Of a stretch of DNA of 64,000 nt, positions 50,509-58,877 are shown one piece after another. The stretch covers positions 2,232,001 to 2,296,000 of the forward strand of contig OZ241998.1 of NCBI GenBank assembly GCA_965204655.1, written 5' to 3'. Made by a program: the position numbers and the translations under genes. Numbering within the stretch: the first letter of the stretch is position 1; each line of letters begins with the position of its first letter. The DNA is from CATQHL01 sp965204655 (GTDB lineage: Bacteria > Actinomycetota > Acidimicrobiia > Acidimicrobiales > CATQHL01). The notes beneath the pieces were generated by a model. The model was not told the origin of the DNA and did not search any database. It saw nothing but the letters and a program-made list of their open reading frames with translations.

Positions 50509-51546
50509 CTAAGGGGTGAGGCAGCCCAGCGTCCAGTCGAGCACTTCTTCGGGCGCCTCGTTCTCTCGGTGGGCGTAGGCGCGCACCCTCATCGCCCGCA
50601 CCCGTCCGTCGCCCGCCGACCTTTCGTCCAGCAAAGTGTGGGAAAACGAGAGCAGATCTTCTTCGAATACCGGGCCGGTGTGCGAGCAGTACCCCCAAGC
50701 CAGGACTGTAGCCAAGCCCCCCAGCGCCCTTGACAGCGACGCCTGCGCCAAGCCTGCGACGTGCAGACCGTTTACAAGCCTTCGTCCGTAGGGGGAAGTT
50801 TCAGCGTCTCGGTGAGCGAAGGCCAGGTTATGCGTGAGGTGCAGCAGCGCTGATGCGTTCGTGACGCATTCGCGCAGGGGGTCGCTTACTGTTTCTCCCG
50901 CAGGCCAGCGATCCGGCGGGCCGAGCAGAGAGAGTTTCCATCCGGCTGGAGCCCGCCGAGCGCAAGAGTCCAGATCTACACCGCCCGCGGGGTGCTCAGG
51001 GTCGCGCCCGTCGGAGATTTCGTCGGTGCGCCCGGGGAGGCTGTCCCCTTTCGACGGCAGCATCGGGCAGCGCAAATAACCCAGCGCAAGCTCCCCGTCC
51101 GCTGTGCTCTCGCACTCCACTAGAGCAAGCCCGCGCGCCCCTCTGTCGGGTCGGGGACGGCTGTCGCGCAGCGCCAGCACGCGCACCGAAGTGCTGAGGG
51201 TCTCGCCGACGAAGACCGGGCGCACCATTCTCACGTCCCTATAAAAGAGATTGGCGATCACCCTGCGGCTGAGCGTCGTGGTGTGCCCCACCGATAGGGC
51301 CATTATCAATCCGGGGCTCACCAGGGGCCTCGCCGAGCCCGTAACGACTTCGCAAAGCTTGGCGTCGGAGGCAAGCGGAAGACGTTCCCCCATCAGGGCC
51401 TGATAAGCCGCGCAAATCCCGCTGTCGAGCGTCACCGCTGGTTGTCGGGGCAGTTCCTCCCCGACCCTAAGTTCGTCGTAGAAAGGGCCGTCCAGCGGAA
51501 TGGGGCCAAATCCGCGGGAGTCAGCGAATTGCGCACCCACGTTCAC
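50509..51546 (-). CDS. Double-hotdog MaoC-like hydratase (mesaconyl-CoA hydratase-like)
   Basis: 345 aa, GTG overlapping the copA stop (GTGA). Two MaoC-type hotdog halves are visible: the first with YDELRVGEELPRQPAVT and NLFYRDVRMVRPVFVGETL, the second with NLAFAHRDAETSPYGRRLVNGLHVAGLAQ. The tandem layout and FYRDVRxxxPVFxGET segment resemble beta-methylmalyl-CoA dehydratase / mesaconyl-CoA hydratase (Mch). A generic enoyl-CoA hydratase 2 is the alternative. Coupling to a copper pump makes no obvious metabolic sense. Confidence 0.7.
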   Translation of the reverse strand: MNVGAQFADSRGFGPIPLDGPFYDELRVGEELPRQPAVTLDSGICAAYQALMGERLPLASDAKLCEVVTGSARPLVSPGLIMALSVGHTTTLSRRVIANLFYRDVRMVRPVFVGETLSTSVRVLALRDSRPRPDRGARGLALVECESTADGELALGYLRCPMLPSKGDSLPGRTDEISDGRDPEHPAGGVDLDSCARRAPAGWKLSLLGPPDRWPAGETVSDPLRECVTNASALLHLTHNLAFAHRDAETSPYGRRLVNGLHVAGLAQASLSRALGGLATVLAWGYCSHTGPVFEEDLLSFSHTLLDERSAGDGRVRAMRVRAYAHRENEAPEEVLDWTLGCLTP

Positions 51547-53846
51547 ACGCCCAAGCCGCCCGACGTTTCGGCGTCTTCGCCCTGCCTAGTTGCTTCGCCG
51601 TCGAACATCGACCTGAAGCGGGTCAGACGCAGGGAGTTCCCAAGCACGAAGAGCGAAGAGAACCCCATGGCTGCCGCGGCTATCTCCGGCATCAGCAGCC
51701 CCAGTGCAGCCACCGGGATGATAGCGGTGTTGTATGCGAAAGCCCAGAAGAGGTTGACTTTTATTGTTCGCAGCGTGGCGCGCGCCAGGGCCATCGCGTC
51801 CACAGCCGCACGCAGATCTTCGCTCACCAGGGTCAGGTCGCTTGCCGACTGCGCAACGTCCGCGCCGCTTCCCATGGCAACGCCCAAATCGGCAGCCGCC
51901 AGGGCAGGGGCGTCGTTGATGCCGTCGCCGACCATCGCCACGCAGCGCTCTTCCGCCTGCAAACGGCCCACCCAGGCGGCCTTATCGCCCGGGCTGAGTT
52001 CGCCAATCGTGCGATCCGCGCCCACTTCCCGCCCCGCTTTGCGGGCTGCCTCTTGACCGTCCCCGCTTAGCACCATCACCTCGGCTCCCATTCCGTGCCA
52101 GGCTCTCACGGCGGCGGCGGCTCCAGGGCGAATCCCCTCAGCCAGGGCGATGAGACCTTCGGCTTCGCCCCCCCTCCCCACCAGAACGACCGTCCGCCCT
52201 GCGGCGGCGTGATCGTCTGCCCACTTGGAAACCAAGTCCCCGACGAATTCAAAAACACCGGGTTTCCCTACTGCGACGTCTATGACGTCTAAGCAGGATT
52301 CTGAGTGATTGTCTGCGGAGTCCTCCGCTTCGGAATCCTCCGCTTCTTTCTCGGGGGCTCGCTTCAGACTTCCGCGCACCCCAAGCCCAGGGAGGTTCTC
52401 AAAGTCAATCACATCCCAGTCCTTTAGCCCGCCGCCTCCCTCCGATGACGTCTGCTGGGCAGCCTTCACCACCGCCTTGGCCGCCGGGTGCTCGGATCGG
52501 GACTCCAACGCAGCCGCCAACGCAAGCAGTTCGGCGCTGTCAACTCCTTCGGTGGTTTCAACAGCCACTGCTTCCAGGCGTCCCTCCGTGACGGTGCCGG
52601 TCTTGTCGAGGGCTACCACGTCCACCTTCCGGGCAGATTCCAAGGCGTCCGGCCCCCTAATGATCACCCCCATACGGGCTCCCCTGCCGCTGCCCGCCAC
52701 AAAGGCTGCAGGAATAGCCAGCCCCAGAGCGCACGGACAAGCTGCGATGAGCACGGCCACCGTCGCGCTGAGAGCAGCATCGGCTGAACGCAGAGCCAGC
52801 GATACACCGAGTGTGACTGCAGCAATCGCCAAAACAGCCGGAACAAAGACGGTTGTTATGCGCTCGGCGTGGCGTTCTATCGGGGCTCGTCGAGAAAGAG
52901 CGTCTTCGGTGAGTTGCTTGATGTGAGCCAACGCGGTCTCCGAGCCGACTCGAGTTGCTTCCACTACGAGAGAGCCGCTCACGTTCAAGGTGCCGCCGAG
53001 CACCTCGCTGCCAGGGGCTGCTTCCACCGGAGTCGACTCTCCGGTCATAGCCGAAGCGTCCACCGCCGAGCAGCCCCCGACCACAACGCCGTCGGCTGCG
53101 ATGCGTTCGCCCGGGCGCACCAAGAAGCGCATCCCGACCCCGAGTTTGTCGGCGGTGATGTCTTCGCCGCTCTCCAGCCTGACCGAGTCGGATTCCAGTC
53201 GCGCTAAAGCGGCTATCGCCTCCCCTGCCCGCCGCTTGGCTCCGCCTTCGAGTCGGCGGCCCAGCAAGAGCACCGCCGTGATGACCGCAGCGGTGTCGAA
53301 GTAAAGGTGGCCGCCGAAGCCTCCTGCGACGATGACCGCCGACCACCCCCAGGCTGTGAGCGTGCCCAGAGAGACGAGGCTGTCCATGCTGGGGTGGCGC
53401 TTGAGCAACCCCGCCCATCCCTTGCGGTGGAACTCTCTGCCGCTGATCAGCACCACCGGGGTGGTCAGCGCTCCGACCAGCCACCCCCAGCCCTCAAAGC
53501 GAAGGGTGGAGATGCTGGAGATGAGCATCGCCGCGGCGGCGGCGGCCAAGACCGCCGAGAGGTGCAGGGTTTGAAGGTTGAACCTTCGGGGAGTTTCGCC
53601 GGCGTGCGCCTCCGGCGGCGTAGGTTCTGAAGTCGAGTAGCCGGCGGAGCAGATGGCGTCGTGAATCTCTCCCGCCCCGAGACGTTCGGGGTCGTAGGAC
53701 ACGATGGCGCGTTCTGTGATTAGGTCGACGCGGGAGTTGAAGATTCCGTCAAGCCCGTCGATGGCTCCCTTGATTCTCTCCGCGCAGGAGGCGCAGGTCA
53801 TCCCTCCGACGCTTACCTCGGCGCGAGCGTAAACCTCAGTCGTCAT
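51543..53846 (-). CDS. copA: Copper-exporting P1B-type ATPase CopA
   Basis: 767 aa. N-terminal heavy-metal-associated domain with GMTCASC (residues 15-21); eight helices expected; the membrane metal site CPC lies at about residues 369-371 (IAACPCALGLA). Phosphorylation motif DKTGT at about 414, TGES actuator motif, and HPAAKAVV in the nucleotide domain. The last helices contain YN (AYNTAIIP) and MxxSS (MGFSSLF), the signature of Cu+ pumps. An acidic insertion of about 20 residues (EKEAEDSEAEDSADN) interrupts the nucleotide domain. No CsoR or CopZ gene is nearby. Confidence 0.95.
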   Translation of the reverse strand: MTTEVYARAEVSVGGMTCASCAERIKGAIDGLDGIFNSRVDLITERAIVSYDPERLGAGEIHDAICSAGYSTSEPTPPEAHAGETPRRFNLQTLHLSAVLAAAAAAMLISSISTLRFEGWGWLVGALTTPVVLISGREFHRKGWAGLLKRHPSMDSLVSLGTLTAWGWSAVIVAGGFGGHLYFDTAAVITAVLLLGRRLEGGAKRRAGEAIAALARLESDSVRLESGEDITADKLGVGMRFLVRPGERIAADGVVVGGCSAVDASAMTGESTPVEAAPGSEVLGGTLNVSGSLVVEATRVGSETALAHIKQLTEDALSRRAPIERHAERITTVFVPAVLAIAAVTLGVSLALRSADAALSATVAVLIAACPCALGLAIPAAFVAGSGRGARMGVIIRGPDALESARKVDVVALDKTGTVTEGRLEAVAVETTEGVDSAELLALAAALESRSEHPAAKAVVKAAQQTSSEGGGGLKDWDVIDFENLPGLGVRGSLKRAPEKEAEDSEAEDSADNHSESCLDVIDVAVGKPGVFEFVGDLVSKWADDHAAAGRTVVLVGRGGEAEGLIALAEGIRPGAAAAVRAWHGMGAEVMVLSGDGQEAARKAGREVGADRTIGELSPGDKAAWVGRLQAEERCVAMVGDGINDAPALAAADLGVAMGSGADVAQSASDLTLVSEDLRAAVDAMALARATLRTIKVNLFWAFAYNTAIIPVAALGLLMPEIAAAAMGFSSLFVLGNSLRLTRFRSMFDGEATRQGEDAETSGGLGV

Positions 53847-53950
53847 CCGACCTCAGCCGTTATTGAAGGAAGGTCAACCGAACAGGAAGACTCGGGCGCT
53901 GCGGGCGTGCGGAGTTGGAGCCTTCGGCCGGCTTCGCCTTCGGCGATTTT

Positions 53951-53979
53951 TTGTTGCGCACAACAGGCAATTCTACAAT
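53951..53979 (+). promoter_or_regulatory. Promoter positioned for a leaderless transcript
   Basis: TTGTTG (53951-53956), 17-bp spacer, TACAAT (53974-53979). Transcription would start at about 53986, two or three bases before ATG 53989. Confidence 0.55.
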
Positions 53980-53988
53980 GTGGCAGTT

Positions 53989-54648
53989 ATGCGCCCGTCA
54001 AGCAGCCACCGCGCCAAACACCATCTCGGTTTCATGGCGATCGCCGCCGTCTTGCGGGTGATTACTCCGCTGCTGGCGCGCTGGGATCTGCCTCCCGTCC
54101 TGCCGTTGCGCGCCCCTGCGATTTTCGTAGGCAATCACCGAAGCCTCTTTGACGTAGCGGTGGGAGTGCGTTTTTTCGCCAACTTCCGAGCTTCTGTTCG
54201 GATAATGGTGGCAGGGCGGTATTTTGACCTCCCAATCGCAGGCAGATTACTGCGGATGATGGGCGCCATCCCCGTGAAGGGCTTTGGGCTGGCCGCTCTG
54301 AAGGAGGCTCTGAGCGCGCTTGACGCTGGCGAGTCCGTGGTGATCATGCCCGAGGGACGGGTCGTGGGTCGTTCTGACCTGGCTTCAGGGGTGGATGTGC
54401 ATGCGCCCGGGGTGGGGTTGCTGGCTATCCATAGTGGAGCTCCGCTGGGGCTGTGCGGCATCACCGGATCGGAACTCGTCTGGCCTCCTGGTGAGAAGCG
54501 GATCCGCTTTCCCCTCCCGTGGAAGAGGCCCGTGGTCAGAGTCCGGGTCGCTTCTTTCCGTCCTCACCCCGGTCGAATGAGCCGCGAGAGCATCGCCGGA
54601 GATGTCATGTCGGATCTGGACGACCTCGTGCGCTCCGATCCGTGCTGA
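53989..54648 (+). CDS. PlsC-family 1-acylglycerol-3-phosphate acyltransferase
   Basis: 219 aa from ATG 53989; the open frame extends up to 53863 but lacks a ribosome binding site and crosses the promoter. Acyltransferase blocks: NHRSLFD (HX4D, block I), GAIPVKGFG (block II), MPEGRVVG (block III). One N-terminal hydrophobic helix. It transfers an acyl chain in membrane phospholipid synthesis. The start probably has no leader (see promoter). Confidence 0.85.
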   Translation: MRPSSSHRAKHHLGFMAIAAVLRVITPLLARWDLPPVLPLRAPAIFVGNHRSLFDVAVGVRFFANFRASVRIMVAGRYFDLPIAGRLLRMMGAIPVKGFGLAALKEALSALDAGESVVIMPEGRVVGRSDLASGVDVHAPGVGLLAIHSGAPLGLCGITGSELVWPPGEKRIRFPLPWKRPVVRVRVASFRPHPGRMSRESIAGDVMSDLDDLVRSDPC

Positions 54649-54737
54649 AGCGCTGCTACTCAGCAACCTCCGGACGTCAACTTGGACTCGCCGGGCAGGA
54701 ATTGTTTAGAGTCTTCTCGGGTGAGCGTGTTCAACAA

Positions 54738-55460
54738 GTGTCCGTGAAAATCTCTTTGACATTTTTCTTGGCGAGCGCCCTAGGACTGCTGCTTGTCGCC
54801 GCCTGCGGAGGTTCTCCGCAACCCTCCCAGTCGGCATTCGCTGCGGAAACTGCCGCTGACCCCTCAGAGGGGCAGGCTGGGGGAGCGGCGGGCGAGTTGG
54901 GAATTGGGGTGATAGACGACAGCGGCGGCATGCCAGAATCCGAAAAACTCCCCACGCTCGCGGCGGCAAATGCCGGAGAGTTGGAGAGCGGCATAGACGG
55001 GGTAGTTACAGTCCCCATTGACAGCGTCGAACACGTGCGAGAGGACGTGGAATACTCAACGTCGCCCCCCGCAGGGGGTCCGCACCTGCCCGTCTGGCTG
55101 AACTGCGGCTATTACGAAGTCGCCGTGCTAGATGAACTGGCCGTGCACTCCCTAGAGCACGGAGTGGTGTGGGTAACTTTCCGCCCAGGCGCCCCGCCCG
55201 AAGAGGAGTTGGCCGAACTCCGGCGTCGAGTCAACCGCAGCACTCACTTGCTGGCTTCCCCTTATCAAGATCAGGAGACCGCATTCGTGCTGACCGCCTG
55301 GGGGAGGCAACTGCCGCTCAACAGCATCACCGACCCCCGCTTCGAGCGCTTCCTGGACGTGTACCTCAAGGACGGCCCCAGCGCGCCCGAGCCGGGCGCA
55401 GCCTGCAGCGGGTCGGTGGGAGTTCCGCCCGACGCCCCCTACGCCCAGAGCGGTGGCTAA
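54738..55460 (+). CDS. DUF3105 lipoprotein
   Basis: About 240 aa; start is GTG 54738 or GTG 54744, no strong ribosome binding site. Lipoprotein signal ALGLLLVAACGGS, then an acidic Ala/Gly/Glu linker of about 50 residues. The DUF3105 domain is recognised by PPAGGPHLPVWLNCGYY and HSLEHGVVWVTF, with conserved His residues that could bind metal. Function unknown. The gene lies between plsC and a cupredoxin-like gene, near copA, so copper handling is possible. Confidence 0.82.
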   Translation: MSVKISLTFFLASALGLLLVAACGGSPQPSQSAFAAETAADPSEGQAGGAAGELGIGVIDDSGGMPESEKLPTLAAANAGELESGIDGVVTVPIDSVEHVREDVEYSTSPPAGGPHLPVWLNCGYYEVAVLDELAVHSLEHGVVWVTFRPGAPPEEELAELRRRVNRSTHLLASPYQDQETAFVLTAWGRQLPLNSITDPRFERFLDVYLKDGPSAPEPGAACSGSVGVPPDAPYAQSGG

Positions 55461-55501
55461 ACCCCCCGACGCTCAACCCTCCAGCGTTAGAGGGAGTAAA
55501 T

Positions 55502-55549
55502 ATGCCGAGGAGTAAATATGCCGAGGAGGAAATATGCCGAGGAGGAAAG
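55502..55549 (+). repeat. Three 16-bp repeats each carrying an ATG and a ribosome binding site
   Basis: Units ATGCCGAGGAGTAAAT, ATGCCGAGGAGGAAAT and ATGCCGAGGAGGAAAG at 55502, 55518 and 55534. The 16-bp period puts the three ATGs in three different frames. Only the ATG at 55518 opens the long frame. Confidence 0.9.
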
Positions 55550-56195
55550 TTCCTCCGATTCTCGCCGGCGCAGTCGGCTTTGGAGAGTGGTCATGTGGGT
55601 TGGCGTCGCTGCTCTGCTTGCCTGGGTGGCCATCGCTGCGGTGCTCCTCTTGAGAAACGAGGAAGCGCCGCCTCCTCTTCGTCTCCTGGAAATGACCGCG
55701 GACAACTCCGGCTGCCGCCCGTCGTCGATCTCTGTCCAGCCCGGCGAGAAAATTCGTTTCCGCCTCAGCAACCTCACCGACGAGAGGATGGAGATGATCC
55801 TCACTGATTCTGCGGGAATCGATCTGCGCACCTCCGCCGGATACGCCCCACCCCCTCCGGCGGAGGACGAACTAGGGGCCGACCTTTCGCCCGGCGTGGT
55901 TCCTGAAGAAGGTCGCCCGACCGAGGTTCGTCTGGCTTCGGCTTCGTTCCTGCCGTTCGAAGTTGAGACCGCGCACGACGGCCACGAAGACGAGACAGGG
56001 CCTGACGCCAACTCGGACTTCCGTTACCGCCTCGTGGTCTCCCCCAACGGCGTACGTCCGATGGTGGTCACATTCCCCGAGATCGGAGAGGACATCGGAC
56101 GCCTCACGAGGTTTTCTTGCATACCCCTTTCAGCCGACGCCCCCTCCGACGCCCTCAGGTTTGTAGGCGAGATAAGCGGCTCAGGCGGACGCTGA
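55518..56195 (+). CDS. Membrane-anchored cupredoxin-like protein
   Basis: 225 aa. ATG 55518 is read with the GAGGAG of the repeat unit before it. A charged N-terminal tail of about 22 residues precedes one helix (VVMWVGVAALLAWVAIAAVLLL), then an extracytoplasmic domain beginning MTADNSGCRPSSISVQPGEK, which has the strand pattern of cupredoxins. Candidate ligands are scattered His/Met/Cys residues (RMEMIL, AHDGHED, RFSCIP); a full copper site cannot be confirmed. Proximity to copA (divergent, 1.7 kb) fits copper binding. Confidence 0.6.
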   Translation: MPRRKYAEEESSSDSRRRSRLWRVVMWVGVAALLAWVAIAAVLLLRNEEAPPPLRLLEMTADNSGCRPSSISVQPGEKIRFRLSNLTDERMEMILTDSAGIDLRTSAGYAPPPPAEDELGADLSPGVVPEEGRPTEVRLASASFLPFEVETAHDGHEDETGPDANSDFRYRLVVSPNGVRPMVVTFPEIGEDIGRLTRFSCIPLSADAPSDALRFVGEISGSGGR

Positions 56196-56288
56196 TCTGC
56201 GGAGACGCCCTCGGACGCCTCTGCGTTCTCTGAACCTGAACCCTTCTCTGAACCTGCCCCTAGAAAGCTCTGGCTCCCCCGGGCATTC

Positions 56289-58085
56289 TCACCGCCAATG
56301 CTCAACGTCGAGAGCGTAAAGCGCGCCGCTGCCGGCTGTCACGGCGGACTCGAGGGCGCACGCCTGAGGGAGTATCTGAGTGCAGAAGAACTCGGCGGTC
56401 ACCCCCTTTCCTCTGAGGAACTCGGTTTCCGTCTCGCTTGCGCCCGAAGACAGCAGTTCCCAACTCACCTGAGCTGACTTCGCCAGCAACCAAGCTCCCA
56501 CCAAGTTGGCCATCAGCCGTTGATACGGGGAAGCACCCGCCAATGCGTCGTCGCCCCCGTGTTCAAGCAGCCAATTGCTGCACCTCCGGGCAGCCTCTAC
56601 GGCGCTCTCCAGTGGTTCGCGCAGGGTTGCTAGTTGCTCCGGCAGATTGCGGGCGGTCTCGGCGATCTGATCTAGCAGTTCGTGAACCTTCGCACCGTTG
56701 CGCATCTGCAGTTTGCGCCCCACGAGGTCGATGGCCTGAATGCCGTTCGTTCCTTCGTAGACAGAGGTGATGCGGACGTCTCGGTAGTACTGGGCGACAC
56801 CCGTTTCCTCCACGTACCCCATGCCGCCGTGGATCTGCATAGCCAGCGAAGCGACGATCTCACCGACTTCGGTTCCCCACGACTTGGACAGGGGAGTGAG
56901 AAGATCGCAAAGTTCCTGAGCTGCAGTGCGTTCAGGGCCTTCTGGCAGGTGTTTGGCGTGGTCAATGGCTGTTGCGTTGTAGTAGCAGAGGCTGCGCGAC
57001 GCCTCTACGTGAGCTTTCTGAGTCATCAGCATGCGGCGCACGTCCGGATGCGAGACGATGGCGGCTTGCTCCCCGGCTGGGGTTTCAGGCCGCCGCCCCT
57101 GCCTGCGCTCTCCGGCGAATTCCAGAGAAGTCTGGTATGCCCGGTCAGCCACTCCTACGCCTTCTAGCCCTACGCCCAGCCTGGCGTTGTTCATCATCGT
57201 GAACATGTAGACCATTCCGGCGTTTTCTTCGCCGATGAGGTAGCCCACCGCTCCTTCCGATCCTGCCGCCTCCCCGATCCGCATCACGCAGGTCGGGCTG
57301 GCGTGAAGCCCCATCTTTTTCTCTATAGATGCACATGCGATGTCGTTGCGCTTGCCCAAAGAGCCGTCCGGGTTGGGCAAGTACTTAGGGACGATGAAGC
57401 AGGAGATGCCGCTCGTCCCCGCCGGGGCGTCAGGCGTGCGCGCCAACACTAGGTGGATGATGTTTTCCGCCATGTCGTGCTCGCCCCACGTGATGAATAT
57501 CTTCTGACCTCTGAGTCTGTAGACGCCGTTTCCGGAAGGCTCGGCTCGGGTGCTCAGCGCACCTAGGTCGGAGCCGGCGTGAGGCTCGGTCAGGAGCATG
57601 GTGGCTGTCCATTCGCCGGAGATGAGCCTGGGAAGGAATAAGGCTTGCTGCGTCGGCGACCCGTGGTCTTCGAGCACGTGAATGGCGCCCTGAGTGAGCA
57701 TCGGGCACAGCGACAGCGAAAGGTTGGCCGCCGTGATCATTTCCTGCAGCGCCAGTCCTACCACCCACGGCAGACCTCCTCCGCCGTACTCCGCCGGGCA
57801 CGGAACTGCGCCCCAGCCTGCCTCTACGTATGCGGCGTAAGCCTCTGCGAAGCCCGCAGGAGTGCTCACTTCCCCGTCTTCGTTCAAGACGCTGCCTGAG
57901 GAGTCTCCAGGCTTGTTCAAAGGCGCGAAAACCTCGGAAGTGAAGCGGCCGGCTTCTTCGAGCAAGGGGGCTAGATCCTCGGGGTCGAACATTGAGAAAC
58001 TCTCGATCTTCGACATTGATCGGACATCGCAGATGTGCTCGAGTACGAACTCCATGTCGCGCAGGGGAGGGTCGTATTCAGGCAA
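56289..58085 (-). CDS. Acyl-CoA dehydrogenase with C-terminal extension (FadE5/DmdC type)
   Basis: 598 aa, TTG start with AAAGGAG six bases upstream. FAD-binding acyl-CoA dehydrogenase core: LLTEPHAGSDLGAL, RGQKIFITWGEHDM and the catalytic glutamate in YEGTNGIQAIDLVGRK. The extra C-terminal domain after residue 470 (LDQIAETARNLPEQLATL onward) is the extension of the roughly 600-aa class that includes mycobacterial FadE5 (broad beta-oxidation) and DmdC (methylmercaptopropionyl-CoA dehydrogenase). The sequence alone does not separate them; no dmdB or dmdD is nearby. Confidence 0.93.
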   Translation of the reverse strand: MPEYDPPLRDMEFVLEHICDVRSMSKIESFSMFDPEDLAPLLEEAGRFTSEVFAPLNKPGDSSGSVLNEDGEVSTPAGFAEAYAAYVEAGWGAVPCPAEYGGGGLPWVVGLALQEMITAANLSLSLCPMLTQGAIHVLEDHGSPTQQALFLPRLISGEWTATMLLTEPHAGSDLGALSTRAEPSGNGVYRLRGQKIFITWGEHDMAENIIHLVLARTPDAPAGTSGISCFIVPKYLPNPDGSLGKRNDIACASIEKKMGLHASPTCVMRIGEAAGSEGAVGYLIGEENAGMVYMFTMMNNARLGVGLEGVGVADRAYQTSLEFAGERRQGRRPETPAGEQAAIVSHPDVRRMLMTQKAHVEASRSLCYYNATAIDHAKHLPEGPERTAAQELCDLLTPLSKSWGTEVGEIVASLAMQIHGGMGYVEETGVAQYYRDVRITSVYEGTNGIQAIDLVGRKLQMRNGAKVHELLDQIAETARNLPEQLATLREPLESAVEAARRCSNWLLEHGGDDALAGASPYQRLMANLVGAWLLAKSAQVSWELLSSGASETETEFLRGKGVTAEFFCTQILPQACALESAVTAGSGALYALDVEHWR

Positions 58086-58147
58086 GTTGAACTCCTTTGT
58101 TTTGTGTGATATTCGCTGACTTAATCGGACGTTTCCGGCGTCTCCCC

Positions 58148-58161
58148 GTCGTCTAGACGAC
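58148..58161. promoter_or_regulatory. 14-bp perfect palindrome upstream of tpx
   Basis: GTCGTCTAGACGAC lies in the 209-bp divergent gap between the acyl-CoA dehydrogenase and tpx. A -10-like TAGAAT follows at 58195-58200, and a CAGA/TGATC-rich leader runs to the tpx start. It may be an operator for either gene. Confidence 0.5.
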
Positions 58162-58294
58162 TTCCCGCCCTCGTCTTATGTTTAACTCACCCGGTAGAAT
58201 AGGCTCTGGAAACTCCATAATCAGAAACCAATGATCAGAACTGATAATCGTAAGTCAGATAGATCAGTCAGACAGACCAGAAAGAGGACACGAA

Positions 58295-58795
58295 ATGAGC
58301 CGGAAGATACAATTCCTTGACCAGACCATAAACGTCGGCGGAGAAGTTCCAGCGGCGGGCAGCCCAGCCCCGGATTTTTTGCTGGCCGGCGTTGACCTGT
58401 CGGAAGTCGCCTTGAAGGACTTCGCTGGCAAGAAGCTCGTCCTAAACATCTTCCCGAGCATCGACACTCAGACTTGCGCCCAGAGCGTGCGCGCATTCAA
58501 CGAAAGGGCCGCAAACATGGAGAACACCGTTGTCCTCTGCGTGTCGGCTGATCTGCCGTTCGCCGCCAAACGTTTCTGCGGCGACGAAGGCATCGACAAC
58601 GTCTCTTGCGCTTCTACGTTCCGCTCGGAAGGCTTTGCCGATGCATACGGCGTAAGAATGCTCGACAGCGCCCTTGCGGAATTGTGCGCTCGGGCTGTGG
58701 TGGTCATAGACGAGCACGGGAAAGTGCTCCACTCTCAGTTGGTCGATCCGATCTCCGACGAGCCCGACTACGAAGCGGTTCTCGCAGCGCTCTAA
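58295..58795 (+). CDS. tpx: Thiol peroxidase Tpx
   Basis: 166 aa atypical 2-Cys peroxiredoxin that reduces hydrogen peroxide and alkyl hydroperoxides with thioredoxin. The peroxidatic cysteine is Cys61 (PSIDTQTCAQSV) and the resolving one Cys95 (KRFCGDEG), the same positions as in E. coli Tpx. AGAGGA precedes the ATG. Stands alone between two minus-strand genes. Confidence 0.96.
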   Translation: MSRKIQFLDQTINVGGEVPAAGSPAPDFLLAGVDLSEVALKDFAGKKLVLNIFPSIDTQTCAQSVRAFNERAANMENTVVLCVSADLPFAAKRFCGDEGIDNVSCASTFRSEGFADAYGVRMLDSALAELCARAVVVIDEHGKVLHSQLVDPISDEPDYEAVLAAL

Positions 58796-58877
58796 GACAA
58801 CTCCGCCGCCGCTCCGCCGCCTGCTCGGCAGCCCCGATCGGCGTCTCAGCCCCAGGTCTGCGCTCTCAGCCGCGCTC

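Noticed and set aside
55502..55807. 101-codon frame from the first repeat ATG at 55502
   Set aside because: After the shared repeat it reads Ser/Arg/Pro-rich out-of-frame sequence of the cupredoxin-like gene; probably not a functional protein.
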